Counted from the first letter of the stretch, positions 6,743-15,124 are shown. The stretch: 46,394 nt of DNA from Paracoccus maritimus (GCF_025195095.1 NZ_JANAVZ010000016.1:1-46394), one strand, 5' to 3'. Numbers and translations are program-made. Notes: generated by a model from the sequence alone, not told the origin.

Positions 6743-7567
6743 CTATCCGCAAGCAGCGGATGGCAATTGGCTCCATTCAGCTCCGTCCAGCGCCCGGCCA
6801 GCTGCTTTTTTCCCGACGCGGACCATCGTAGTCCCATCGTCGGCTCTGGCTACTTTGGCTGCTGGCAAATTCACGCCGTCACCTGGCGCCCAATCCCCCC
6901 ACTGCTTGAAATGAAATGCTACCTGATTCTCCATGCATTGCAAAAGCAGAGAACGGAACCAGGCAGGGGACGCTAGTCTTGCTTTCGGACCGCTTTCTCC
7001 ACCTGTAATCACCCAGTTGATATCTCCGGACAACCAAGGCTGAAGCTGAAGCGGCCCTAGCAATGGCTCTGCGGAGATGAACTTCACTTGGGCCGAAGAC
7101 GCCGCAATGAACGGAAGCAGCTCCTCCGCACGCTTCTGCAGTTCGACGGTCGTGCCAAGCCAGACATTCGCAGGCCACTGCTTGCCCCAGCCGGCAAGGC
7201 GCGCGACATTCTCTGGTCGCTTCGTCAGCAAGAGCCAGTCCAAATTGGGAGTGGCCTCGATGAGATCCCACAAGCGCACACGTGCAGTGATCAACTCTTG
7301 ACGGTCTTCGAACACATCTGCCATCGAAGCACAGAACACCCTCGGTCTCACTGCATCTCCCGCAGCCTTGCGATTCCAGCGGAAAGGTTGCTTCCAATGT
7401 TCATCGCTGAACATGCGGCGGTCGACCTTTGGTCCCCAAACTTGTTGGCCTAGCCGCTTCGCCCAGCTCTCGGCATAACAATGTTTGCAAGCCTCGGAGA
7501 CCTTGGTACACCCCCACCACGGGTTGAAGGTGTGGGTCGCCCATTCGATCCTCGTGTTCTCGCCCAT
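6743..7567 (-). CDS. DUF5131 / phage Gp37-Gp68 family three-Cys-motif protein
   Basis: A 274-residue protein of the phage Gp37/Gp68 (DUF5131) family. The three-cysteine motif C20-x6-C27-x2-C30 (GCTKVSEACKHCYAE) resembles an iron-sulfur site of radical-SAM-like enzymes. The rest has the family's blocks: RVFCASMADVFED, DWLLLTKRPEN, VWLGTTVE, ISAEPLLGP, WVITGGESG and FHFKQWG, consistent with a TIM-barrel. The chosen ATG at 7567 has a GGAGAGG Shine-Dalgarno (7572-7578); a TTG nine codons upstream is less likely. It is first in the operon with tcmP. Catalytic function is not established; the pair is often found on phages, plasmids and islands. Confidence 0.88.
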   Translation of the reverse strand: MGENTRIEWATHTFNPWWGCTKVSEACKHCYAESWAKRLGQQVWGPKVDRRMFSDEHWKQPFRWNRKAAGDAVRPRVFCASMADVFEDRQELITARVRLWDLIEATPNLDWLLLTKRPENVARLAGWGKQWPANVWLGTTVELQKRAEELLPFIAASSAQVKFISAEPLLGPLQLQPWLSGDINWVITGGESGPKARLASPAWFRSLLLQCMENQVAFHFKQWGDWAPGDGVNLPAAKVARADDGTTMVRVGKKAAGRALDGAEWSQLPSAACG

Positions 7568-7913
7568 GACGCCTCTCCGTTTCCGCGCATTCAATCACGA
7601 TTGGCGGCGCATGTCAGCGGGCTCAGATGCGAAACGGCGCCGCTTGGCAAGTAGGCCGGTTTCGCCGCATGCAGCCGGTACGCATGACCAGCTGCGTTTC
7701 TGTCACAGAGGCCCCAGAGCATCAGGCCAAGGCTAGGGCGCGCGTGAAGACACTGCCGGTGTGGAAGGTGTAGGGGCGGGCCTCGGCAACATTCGCCGCC
7801 GGCTCGTTTTCCCTCAGCGGGAATGGAGAGAACCAGAATTGTGCCCCACGTGGTTTTTCGGTGTGCGGCAAAATCTTAAAAATGATAATTAAAACAATGC
7901 CATATAAGCTGAT

Positions 7914-7939
7914 TGGTAGGCCCGGAGGGACTCGGACCC
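7914..7939 (-). pseudogene. tRNA 3'-end fragment (T-arm to CCA), likely att remnant
   Basis: On the minus strand the 26 bases read GGGTCCGAGTCCC then TCCGGGCCTACCA. This is the 3' part of a T-arm, a 7-base acceptor strand (CGGGCCT), discriminator A and encoded CCA. The loop reads TCCGAGT where a functional tRNA has TTCGAGT. The outer two T-stem pairs and everything 5' are missing. The 5' strand would be AGGCCCG; no such tRNA body precedes it. A bare tRNA 3' end is the usual scar of integrase-mediated insertion. The tRNA species is not assigned. Confidence 0.6.
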
Positions 7940-8119
7940 GGCGCGTCATCTCTCTGACCTCTCCTGCGTAGAAAAATCACTGGAGCATGAGCGCCGCGAC
8001 GGTTTAGAAGCTGCGATTTTCTTGTAAAGTAGCCGGTTAGCAGGTTCATCACATGTTCACGGTATGTCCTGACAACAGTTTTCGGATAAAGATTTGAAAT
8101 TGAAGGGAATCTGGGGGGC

Positions 8120-8156
8120 TTTGCAATCCGGTGCGTGACCACTCCGCCAACCCACC
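8120..8156 (-). pseudogene. Truncated tRNA-Cys(GCA), 5' half only
   Basis: On the minus strand, from 8156 down: acceptor GGTGGGT, TG, D-arm GCGGAGTGGTCACGC, A, anticodon stem CCGGA and loop TTGCAAA (anticodon GCA). This matches the first half of alphaproteobacterial tRNA-Cys. The expected TCCGG stem strand, T-arm and ACCCACC-TCCA end are absent: the sequence changes abruptly after the last loop base at 8120 into unrelated GCCCCCCAG. The gene is therefore broken exactly at the 3' edge of the anticodon loop, a known crossover position of tRNA-targeting integrases. Confidence 0.75.
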
Positions 8157-8213
8157 GCAATGCTGCGTTTGCTATGGTTTTCGCGAAACGGGGTCAAGGG
8201 GGTTATCGCCTCG

Positions 8214-9428
8214 TCAGCCACTTTCACGTGCTGGACCTGTCTGGCCGGATTCCGGCGCCTTGATGGGGGCCGGAGCGGTCGCGCGATGGAAGTCTCGTAA
8301 CCAGTGCATAGGGTCAAAGTCGCGAGGCGGGTTATGTGCGAAGATCTGGCGGTCCAGTGCTGCCAGTGCTGGCGCCTCGCGCTGACCGCGCCAGTGCAGA
8401 TGTGCAGCGGCCGCCCCGCGCAGCGCGGGCAGATCGTTTTCCCGTGCCGCAAGGCGCATCGCCCGAAGATGGGGGCTGGGGAGCAACCGGCGCAGGCGGC
8501 GGATCACTTCGCTTTTTCGCCCGAACCCTTGGCCCTGCAACAGCAGGACAAGTGCGGCGATGATGCCCGCCGCGACGATCGCCCCGCCGATCAGCCCAAG
8601 GTAATGCGGCGCCGGTCCAGAATCGCCGATATTGGCGCCAAATCCCGCAAGGCCGAAGGGAATCGGCTTCATCGCCGCGATTTCGACCTGCCGGTTGTCG
8701 GTGTTGAACCAGGGGAACGTCTCGGCGGGAAGGATCGCCGGCTCACCGGTATGCGGGCGAAGCTGCCATTCCCAGACAACGCGAGCGACCGGACCATCAG
8801 GCGTCGGGATCGTTTCGCGCTGTTCGGGCTGGGTAAAGCTGATCATCCACGGTTGACGCAGATCGGGGCGGGGCGGCAGCAGATGCGACAGGGTTCCCAG
8901 CGCCTCGATGGTCACGCGGCGGGTTAGAACCTCGTCCTTGCGCAACTGTCCGGGATTTGCCGACAACTCATCCGTCAGGGTCAATCGCTGTGCCGCCAGA
9001 GGCTGACGATTTCCCGGAAACGGCTTGACGTTCACGCGAGCGGGGGGAGCGGTCACGTCAACCGTCTCGCGTCCCTCGTCGCCAGTCACGAAGGTCAAGT
9101 GATGTGTCACCGGGCCAATGGTCAGCAGTCCCGGTTGGCGGGGAAAGATCGCAACCTTGCGTTCGAAGATCTGCAGAAGCCGCCCGTCCACGCGTTCCTT
9201 GTGCCAGTCGTCACGGGCAATCTGGATCCAGTCATAGTCCCGCGAATCCGGGAACTGCATATCCTCGAGCGAGACGGTCAGATCGTATTCGCCCCGGATG
9301 GTCAGCGTGACCATCTCGGAGACGACCGGGTTGCCGTGGTCGTGCAGGATCATCAGGCGGGTGTCGCCTTGCGCCCACGCCCCGGTCAGCATCGCCAGCC
9401 AGATCAGGATCGAGATCCGCATTACCAT
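8214..9428 (-). CDS. batD: BatD-like membrane-anchored protein
   Basis: A 404-residue protein at the end of the moxR/bat operon. It has a signal peptide (ISILIWLAMLTGAWAQG), a long periplasmic beta-rich region typical of BatD ('oxygen tolerance') proteins, one transmembrane helix at about 285-305 (LGLIGGAIVAAGIIAALVLL) and a cytoplasmic tail. BatD proteins are thought to work with the VWA proteins BatA and BatB and the MoxR ATPase in envelope stress tolerance; the exact role is unclear. The start overlaps the batC stop; ATG 9428 or ATG 9422 (two codons later, overlapping as TAATG) both fit. It is the first core-chromosome gene beyond the island edge. Confidence 0.75.
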   Translation of the reverse strand: MVMRISILIWLAMLTGAWAQGDTRLMILHDHGNPVVSEMVTLTIRGEYDLTVSLEDMQFPDSRDYDWIQIARDDWHKERVDGRLLQIFERKVAIFPRQPGLLTIGPVTHHLTFVTGDEGRETVDVTAPPARVNVKPFPGNRQPLAAQRLTLTDELSANPGQLRKDEVLTRRVTIEALGTLSHLLPPRPDLRQPWMISFTQPEQRETIPTPDGPVARVVWEWQLRPHTGEPAILPAETFPWFNTDNRQVEIAAMKPIPFGLAGFGANIGDSGPAPHYLGLIGGAIVAAGIIAALVLLLQGQGFGRKSEVIRRLRRLLPSPHLRAMRLAARENDLPALRGAAAAHLHWRGQREAPALAALDRQIFAHNPPRDFDPMHWLRDFHRATAPAPIKAPESGQTGPARESG

Positions 9429-10039
9429 GGATCGCCCTCAACCGGGCGGATCAGGCCAAGCTGCGCGCGGCGGTCGTATTCCGCGCGGATCCGAAGCCGC
9501 AGGAACTCGCCCGGATCGTCGGTGATCGTTGCAAGCCATTCGTCGCTGGCCGCGATGCCCTTGCGATCCAGCTTGCGTTCCCATTCAGGGCCCGATGCAT
9601 TGGCCAGCGCGTCCTGGATCGGGGTATCTTCGGACGCCAGACCGCCGGCGGCAGCGATGCGGCCCGGCGCGGTCGATTGGCCCTGTTCGGGCGGATACAT
9701 CGCAGCGATCAGGTCGCGGTTCGCGCGGGCCTGTTCGTCCGCGGGATTGGCAAACAGCACCGCGTCGAAATAGGCGACCGCCAGCGGATAGTCGCCCGTC
9801 GCCGCGAGGCTGAGGCCGCGATTATAGGTTTGCGATCGTCCCGCCTTGGCAAAGGCCGCATCGGCGTCCGCATATCGCCCCATGCCGTAAAGGGCGACGC
9901 CACGCGCGGCCGGATCGTCGATGAAACGCGCGGCCGCGCCATCCCAGCCCAGGCGCAACGCCAGTCGTGAGAATGCCTGAGGCCCCGCTGCCACCACTGC
10001 GACGATCGCTGCCGCCAGGACAAGCAGCGCAGCTTTCAT
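9422..10039 (-). CDS. batC: BatC-like TPR protein
   Basis: A 205-residue protein with an N-terminal hydrophobic segment (ALLVLAAAIVAVVAAG) and tetratricopeptide-like helices in the middle (VALYGMGRYADADAAFAKAG, then LAATGDYPLAVAYFDAVL). A proline- and alanine-containing tail carries no recognisable domain. It sits between batB and batD with ATGA-type overlap at the batB end, so it is co-translated. TPR proteins in this position (BatC) are thought to scaffold the Bat complex in the periplasm. Assignment rests on TPR pattern plus operon position. Confidence 0.75.
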   Translation of the reverse strand: MKAALLVLAAAIVAVVAAGPQAFSRLALRLGWDGAAARFIDDPAARGVALYGMGRYADADAAFAKAGRSQTYNRGLSLAATGDYPLAVAYFDAVLFANPADEQARANRDLIAAMYPPEQGQSTAPGRIAAAGGLASEDTPIQDALANASGPEWERKLDRKGIAASDEWLATITDDPGEFLRLRIRAEYDRRAQLGLIRPVEGDPW

Positions 10040-10938
10040 CCCTGCCTCCGCAGCATCAGCAGCAGTGACAGCCCGGCAAGCGCGGCGATGAACCGCCCCA
10101 GATCGCGGAACTGCAGTGCGGTCAGGGTCGGGTCGCGCCGTGCCGCGCCGCTGCGTTCAAGCCGCGAGGCAAAATTCTGCGAGTCTGCTGCCGGGGCGAC
10201 ACGCCCACCGTTGCGCAGCAGGTCTTGCAGGGCGTCGTCCCGTGCGGCCGGTGCGCCGTCGGCCCGGCCGGACAGTTTCAGGGCCGATATCCGGACACCC
10301 GTCCCGGCCAGTCTGTCGGCTTCGGCCAGCGTGGGTCCGTCCAGGCCGCCGCCGTCCGATATCACAACCAGATCGGCGCGTCGGACCCCTTGCAGCATGT
10401 TTGCCGCCAGTCCCAGTGCAGCGGCGGGACGGCTGCCGTCCGAGGGCATCGTGTCGGCGTCCAGAACCGCCAGTTGCGTTTCCAACGTCGCGCCGTCGAT
10501 CGTGGGCGCCGCGACCATGAACGCCTCGCCCGCATAGAGAACCAGCCCGACCGGACGACCGGCAAGGCCCTGCACCAAGGTCGCGGCGGCCAGTTGTGCC
10601 TCGGCCAGCGCCGGTCCCTTTGCGACCGAAGGCGACAGGTCCATGGCGATCACCACCGCATCGGTCTGGGCCAGCAAGGGCGCATCGCGGCGCGGCAGGG
10701 CCGGGCCGGCCAGCCCAAGCACCATCACCGCAAGTGCGGCGGGCGCAAGCCAGCGCTGCCAACCCGCAGGCCGGCCGCCAAGTTGCCCCAGCGCCTGCAT
10801 CGCGGCCAGCATTGGTGGCGACATCACGCTTTGCCAGCCGCCCGCATCGGGCGCCCGCCGCCACGACCAGAAAGCCAGCGTCGCGACCGGCAGCAGGGCC
10901 AGCAGCCACCAGGGGCGCAACAGGATCAGCCCGCCCAT
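10036..10938 (-). CDS. batB: BatB-like VWA membrane protein
   Basis: A 300-residue protein: N-terminal membrane anchor (RPWWLLALLPVATLAFWSW), a second hydrophobic segment, a von Willebrand factor A domain, and a C-terminal helix (FIAALAGLSLLLML). The metal-binding MIDAS site reads DLSPS (D-x-S-x-S) after VVIAMD, with a later VVISDGGG. The start at ATG 10938 has AGGAG in good position and overlaps batA by 13 bases; the open frame extends further upstream but into batA. It is one of two tandem VWA genes in the operon; such pairs are typical of bat clusters. Membrane-bound, VWA domain probably periplasmic. Confidence 0.82.
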   Translation of the reverse strand: MGGLILLRPWWLLALLPVATLAFWSWRRAPDAGGWQSVMSPPMLAAMQALGQLGGRPAGWQRWLAPAALAVMVLGLAGPALPRRDAPLLAQTDAVVIAMDLSPSVAKGPALAEAQLAAATLVQGLAGRPVGLVLYAGEAFMVAAPTIDGATLETQLAVLDADTMPSDGSRPAAALGLAANMLQGVRRADLVVISDGGGLDGPTLAEADRLAGTGVRISALKLSGRADGAPAARDDALQDLLRNGGRVAPAADSQNFASRLERSGAARRDPTLTALQFRDLGRFIAALAGLSLLLMLRRQG

Positions 10939-11876
10939 CCGCGTCTCCTGAGGGCAATGAACGTCAGGCACGCCGCCGACAGCAGGGCGGGCCAGATCCA
11001 CAGATCGCGCCAGTAGCGCATCGGCGGACGCTGTGAGGGATTGGGTTCAAGCTGGTCCAGCGCGGCGTTCATCGCCTGCAGGTCGCCGGTATTGCGGACG
11101 CGGAAACTCTCACCGCCCGCCACCTCGGCCACTGACCGCAGGGTCGCGACATCGACGGCGTCGCGCGACTGCGGCTGCTGTTCCAGATCGTCGGGACCAA
11201 GGGCGACCGAATGGACGCGGATGCCGTGGCGTTGCGCCAGCCTGGCGGCCTCGATTGCCGGAACGCTGCCCGAGGTGTCTACACCGTCCGACAGCAGTAC
11301 GATCACCCGGGTCGGGGCGTCGCTGCGGACCAGCCGCCGTGTCGCCAGACCCAATCCGTCCGAAATCGCGGTGCCGCGTCCGGAAATTCCGATCTGTGCC
11401 TCGTCGATGGCAAGGGCGACGGCGTTCACGTCAAAGGTCAGAGGAGAGGCGAAATAGGCGCGTTCGCCAAAGATCACCAATCCGATCCGGTCGCCGCGCC
11501 GGGCCGAAACAAACGCCGATGCGGTCCGCTTTACGGCGTCCAGCCTGCTGACGGGCTGACCGTCCAGCTGGAAATCCTCTTTCATCATGCTGCCCGACAG
11601 ATCCAGCGCCAGAACGATGTCGCGGCCCGACGCCGGAACGATGGTGCTGACCGCCTCGGTTCTTGGTCCCGCCAGTGCGACGACCAGCGCGATCCAGGCG
11701 ATGACCGCAAGCCACGGGCCGCGCCGCGCGCCGACTGACCGGGCTTCGTGGGCAGCGCTGTCCAGATGCGCAGGCACCGTTAGCGCCGGACGCGGCACCG
11801 ACAAGGGGGCTGACAGCCAGCGGACCAGCAGGGGCAGCGGCAGCAGAAGCAGGAACCATGGCGCGGCAAGGTTCAT
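10926..11876 (-). CDS. batA: BatA-like VWA membrane protein
   Basis: A 316-residue protein with two N-terminal hydrophobic segments (APWFLLLLPLPLLVRWL and WLAVIAWIALVVALAG), a VWA domain and a C-terminal helix (WIWPALLSAACLTFIAL). The complete MIDAS motif is visible: DLSGSM (D-x-S-x-S), T at ISGRGTAISD, and DGVD in VIVLLSDGVDTSG. The start at ATG 11876 overlaps the DUF4381 stop as ATGA. Domain order and operon place fit BatA. These proteins are thought to act with MoxR-type ATPases as metal-dependent adaptors; the substrate is not known. Confidence 0.85.
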   Translation of the reverse strand: MNLAAPWFLLLLPLPLLVRWLSAPLSVPRPALTVPAHLDSAAHEARSVGARRGPWLAVIAWIALVVALAGPRTEAVSTIVPASGRDIVLALDLSGSMMKEDFQLDGQPVSRLDAVKRTASAFVSARRGDRIGLVIFGERAYFASPLTFDVNAVALAIDEAQIGISGRGTAISDGLGLATRRLVRSDAPTRVIVLLSDGVDTSGSVPAIEAARLAQRHGIRVHSVALGPDDLEQQPQSRDAVDVATLRSVAEVAGGESFRVRNTGDLQAMNAALDQLEPNPSQRPPMRYWRDLWIWPALLSAACLTFIALRRRGWAG

Positions 11877-12205
11877 CTTCGTGACCTGCGGGTGATCCGT
11901 TCGATCTGTGCGGGGTCCGGCGGGGGTGCGGCGCCATAGGCGGCAGGTCGCAACGCCGTCGGCAGATGGCCCAGAATGCGGGCGATGGCCAGCAGCCGTT
12001 CCTGTGGCGGCAGATCGCGGGTCGCGCGAATCCGGGTGCGGCGCGAGGGTCTGCGCACCAGCAGCGGCCGCATCAGGGACCAGACTGCCAGACCGACCAG
12101 CAGGCCAATCCCGAACAGCATCAGCGCCTCGGCGAATGTCAGCATCGCCATGTCGGAGGGCAGTCGCGGCGGGGCCAAGGCCTGCATCAGTTCCTGCTGT
12201 GTCAT
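11873..12205 (-). CDS. DUF4381 membrane protein of the bat operon
   Basis: A 110-residue protein with one transmembrane helix (MLTFAEALMLFGIGLLVGLA) and a basic cytoplasmic tail ending RITRRSRR. Length, single helix and location between the DUF58 gene and batA match the DUF4381 family, which is nearly always found in moxR/bat clusters. Function unknown. It overlaps both neighbours by four bases (ATGA), so it is tightly coupled in translation. The start ATG at 12205 gives MTQQELMQALAPP. Confidence 0.75.
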   Translation of the reverse strand: MTQQELMQALAPPRLPSDMAMLTFAEALMLFGIGLLVGLAVWSLMRPLLVRRPSRRTRIRATRDLPPQERLLAIARILGHLPTALRPAAYGAAPPPDPAQIERITRRSRR

Positions 12206-13032
12206 GGCGTGATCTCGACCGGGCGCGCACCAAGCGCCTCGATGCGTCCGATTTCGGCGGACAGATCGGGCACTGAAAGGCGCACCAGCCGGCTGCCCGC
12301 GCCTTGCCGAATCGCCACGGTCGTGCGCGGCGCCTGGACTTCCGCCTCGTCCAGGATCAGCGCGACGGTGACGGCGCGGCGCCGCGCAAGCCGGGCCAGT
12401 GCGGCCTGGGCCGACTGCCAGCCGCCGGGCAGCGTGGCCAGCACCACGCGTCCGCCAGCCGGAGCCAGCCGCGCGGCATGGGACAGCGCCTCGGTCAGCG
12501 ACGGGGATGCGGGCGACAACAGTGCCCGATCGTGATGATGCGCCAGCAACCGACAGATCGCCGCCATCTGGGCACCGCCCGTCGCGGGCGGCATCTCGGC
12601 CAGTCCGCCGCCGGACAACGCCAGCATCGCGACCGAACCGCCGCGCAGCGCAGCCTGCCACCCCGCGCGCGCCAGATACCGCGCACCCCGGACCGAACGC
12701 AGCGATGTGCCGGTGCCCCACAGCATCGGTTCGCGGAAATCCGCGATCAGCAGGGTCGTGTCGTCGCGATCCTCGTGCAGGCTGCGGATATGCGGCTGGC
12801 CGGTCCGTGCCGTGGCGGCCGGATCCAGCCGCCGCGGATCGTCGCCCACGACATAGGCGCGGATTTCGCGAAGATCCATCCCGGCACCTTCAAGACGCGC
12901 GGGCGTGGCGCCGGGGCGTCGGGTCGCCGGGCGCAGGCGCTGCGGCCCTGCCATCTCGTCCCGCAGGGCCAGCAATTCGGTGTCGTGCAGCCGGATCCCC
13001 GGACTATCCGGCAGCCCCGCGATCGCTACCAC
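12202..13032 (-). CDS. DUF58 protein of the moxR/bat operon
   Basis: A 276-residue DUF58 family protein. The diagnostic block is the region around DLREIRAYVVGDDPRRLDP, where the family has (L)REYxxGDDxRxIxW. The degenerate VWA-like remainder follows (TLLIADFREPML, VALILDEAEV). There is no clear membrane segment. The start is a GTG at 13032 that overlaps the end of moxR by 7 bases; no ATG lies at a plausible place, and the longer open frame upstream is inside moxR. DUF58 proteins accompany MoxR ATPases and are thought to be cytoplasmic or membrane-associated partners. Confidence 0.8.
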   Translation of the reverse strand: MVAIAGLPDSPGIRLHDTELLALRDEMAGPQRLRPATRRPGATPARLEGAGMDLREIRAYVVGDDPRRLDPAATARTGQPHIRSLHEDRDDTTLLIADFREPMLWGTGTSLRSVRGARYLARAGWQAALRGGSVAMLALSGGGLAEMPPATGGAQMAAICRLLAHHHDRALLSPASPSLTEALSHAARLAPAGGRVVLATLPGGWQSAQAALARLARRRAVTVALILDEAEVQAPRTTVAIRQGAGSRLVRLSVPDLSAEIGRIEALGARPVEITP

Positions 13033-13985
13033 GGGCGAACCTGTTGCAACGCCTCGGAGATCAGGCTGCGGCCCGTGCGTCCTTCGCTTTGGGCTTGCCA
13101 GGTGGGCACCAAGCGGTGAGACAGTGAATCGCAGGCCAGCGCCTCGGCATCCTCGGGCAGGCCGTGATCGCGATCGTGCAGCCATGCCCGTGCCCGAACG
13201 CCTGCGGCCAGGGCCAGGGTTCCGCGTGGCGACACCGGGTGTTCGATCCAGTCGGCGATCGCGCCGCCGGGTCGGGTGGCCATGACAAGCCGCACGATGA
13301 AATCCTTCAGCGCCGGGGCCAGATGAACCTGCGCGACCGCCGCCCGCGCCTGCGCGACGTCGCCTGCCGTCAGGGCTGTCGCAGCATGTGCCGGCGGGGA
13401 AAGCCCCTCGGCCTCGACCAGATCCAGAATCGCGCGTTCCGACTGGGCATCGGGAAGATCCAGCCGCAGATGCAGCAGGAAACGGTCAAGCTGCGCCTCG
13501 GGCAGGGGAAAGGTGCCTTCATGTTCGATGGGGTTCTGGGTTGCCACAACCATGAACGGGTCAGGCAGTTGCCGCGAGACGCCGCCCGATGTCACCTGCC
13601 GTTCGGCCATCGCCTCAAGCAGGGCGGACTGCACCTTGGGCGGTGCGCGATTGATTTCGTCAACCAGCACAAGGCTGTGAAAGACCGGTCCGGGCATGAA
13701 ATCGAAACTGCCGGTTTCGGGTCGAAAGATCTGCGTGCCGGTCAGATCGGAGGGCAGCAGGTCAGGCGTGCACTGGATGCGCGCATGGCTGCCCGGCAGA
13801 TGCGTCGCCAGCGCCTTGACGGCGCGGGTCTTGGCGATCCCGGGCGGACCCTCGATCAGCACATGGCCACCTGTCAGCAACGCGATCAGCAACCGCTCGA
13901 CGAGCAGTTCATGACCGATCAGCGCGGCGCCGACCTGTGCGCCCAGCCGGGCGACGGCATGGGTGTTTCCGGACATCTCGTTCAT
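13026..13985 (-). CDS. moxR: MoxR-family AAA+ ATPase
   Basis: A 319-residue MoxR AAA+ ATPase and the first gene of the seven-gene operon. Walker A is GPPGIAKT, Walker B is LVLVDEINRAPPK, sensor 1 is VVATQNPIEHEG, and the C-terminal lid domain follows. Length fits the family (about 310-340). The start ATG at 13985 (MNEMSGN) has GGAGG at 5-base spacing; the open frame upstream to 14111 has no such site. MoxR ATPases act as chaperones that assemble or activate partner proteins, here presumably through the VWA proteins encoded next to it. The promoter should lie in 13986-14150. Confidence 0.92.
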   Translation of the reverse strand: MNEMSGNTHAVARLGAQVGAALIGHELLVERLLIALLTGGHVLIEGPPGIAKTRAVKALATHLPGSHARIQCTPDLLPSDLTGTQIFRPETGSFDFMPGPVFHSLVLVDEINRAPPKVQSALLEAMAERQVTSGGVSRQLPDPFMVVATQNPIEHEGTFPLPEAQLDRFLLHLRLDLPDAQSERAILDLVEAEGLSPPAHAATALTAGDVAQARAAVAQVHLAPALKDFIVRLVMATRPGGAIADWIEHPVSPRGTLALAAGVRARAWLHDRDHGLPEDAEALACDSLSHRLVPTWQAQSEGRTGRSLISEALQQVRPW

Positions 13986-14155
13986 CGCGTCCTCCCTTGC
14001 GCTGAACGCGATCAGTCTGCCGCGTCGCGCGTGGCCAATCCAGTGCGCAAAGTGCAAGAAATGCCGGTTTTCCCTGCCACCTTGGTCTGAGAATGAGGCA
14101 TTCTGGGCCATTTTGGGAGGTTCCGCGGTCGCGAAAGGCCGCGATCCGACCGCTT

Positions 14156-14173
14156 CACCCTGGCGTCAGGGTG
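14156..14173. terminator. Hairpin downstream of the arginase gene
   Basis: Stem CACCCTG / CAGGGTG (14156-14162, 14167-14173) with a 4-base loop lies 28 bases after the arginase stop on the minus strand. No T-run follows, so it may be an RNA-stabilising hairpin. A second possible stem GCGGTCG / CGACCGC lies at about 14125-14153. Confidence 0.4.
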
Positions 14174-14200
14174 GACCCAAAAGGGGGAGCGGGGACGTCC

Positions 14201-15124
14201 CTAGCCGTAGCTGCGGGTGGGCCTGTCGAAGACCTTTCGGCCCATCAGGCTGCCGACCAGATCGACCATCAGCTTGGCGGTGCGGCCACGCTCGTCCAGA
14301 AACGGGTTCAATTCGACCAGATCCAGCGACGTCACCAGCTTGGATTCGTGCAGCAGTTCCATGACCAGATGCGCCTCTCGGAAGGTCGTGCCGCCGGGAA
14401 CCGTCGTGCCGACGGCGGGCGCGATCGAGGGGTCGAGGAAATCGACGTCCAGGCTGACATGCAGCAGCCCGTTGGCCGCGCGCACGCGGTTCAGGAATTC
14501 GCGCAACGGGGCCACGATCCCCTGTTCGTCCAGCACGCGCATGTCGTTCACGGTGATGTCGGTCGGCTGCATCGCCGCATATTCCGCCGGATCCACACTG
14601 CGGATGCCGAACATGCAGATATTCTCTCCGGGGATCGGATTCGGGAATGCCGGCATCGGGTCAAAGCCCGGCAGGCCGCTGGCATAGGCCATGGGCGTTC
14701 CATGCAGATTGCCCGAGGTCGTCGTCTCGACAGTGTGGAAATCGCTGTGCGCGTCCAGCCAGATGACGAATTGCGGACGGCCTACGCGCGCGGCGTGCAG
14801 CGCCACACCGGCGACCGAGCCAAGCGCCAGCGAATGATCGCCGCCCATGATGATCGGCATGCCATCGGGCAGGGCGGCGGCTGTCGCCTCGCGCAGGGCA
14901 TTGGTCCAGGCAATCGTTTCCGGCAGGTGGTGGACAGCGGCATTCGCGCAGGTCTGAGTGCCCGGAGGGGCGGGCGTGACATCGCCGCGATCCTCGACGC
15001 TGTGGCCAAGCGCGCCAAGCGTGGCAGCCAGTCCCGCCGTGCGATAGGCCGCCGGACCCATCAGGCAGCCCGGACGGCGCTGGCCCTCATCTACGGGGGC
15101 GCCGATCAGAATGCAGTGGGTCAT
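14201..15124 (-). CDS. rocF: Arginase
   Basis: A 307-residue ureohydrolase that converts L-arginine to L-ornithine and urea. The manganese-binding motifs are all present: GGDHSLALG, DAHSDFHT and DVDFLDP, plus the arginase-type ELNPFLDE near the C-terminus. Length matches arginases (about 300-310). The arginase subtype is inferred from the N-terminal ILIGAPVDEGQRRPG and the SGNLHGTPM loop; agmatinase or formiminoglutamase would differ there. The start ATG is preceded by GAGGAGG. It is probably monocistronic between moxR and metG; ornithine links it to argF and argD further along the window. Confidence 0.9.
   Translation of the reverse strand: MTHCILIGAPVDEGQRRPGCLMGPAAYRTAGLAATLGALGHSVEDRGDVTPAPPGTQTCANAAVHHLPETIAWTNALREATAAALPDGMPIIMGGDHSLALGSVAGVALHAARVGRPQFVIWLDAHSDFHTVETTTSGNLHGTPMAYASGLPGFDPMPAFPNPIPGENICMFGIRSVDPAEYAAMQPTDITVNDMRVLDEQGIVAPLREFLNRVRAANGLLHVSLDVDFLDPSIAPAVGTTVPGGTTFREAHLVMELLHESKLVTSLDLVELNPFLDERGRTAKLMVDLVGSLMGRKVFDRPTRSYG

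Larger units (their letters stand above)
7568..8213. other. Island right edge: 646-base non-coding junction with tRNA scars
   Basis: No supported protein gene. It contains an imperfect hairpin built on GCGAAAC (7629-7635) and GTTTCGC (7659-7665) upstream of the DUF5131 gene, an AT-rich patch (about 7865-7910), a tRNA 3'-end fragment (7914-7939), 180 bases of anonymous DNA, and the 5' half of a tRNA-Cys gene (8120-8156). Core-chromosome composition resumes after this. ORFs that can be drawn through it translate the tRNA pieces and are artefacts. Confidence 0.6.

Noticed and set aside
7722..8452. Short proteins translated across the island edge
   Set aside because: The frames read through tRNA fragments; for example, the GWRSGHAPDCK string is the translation of the tRNA-Cys 5' half.
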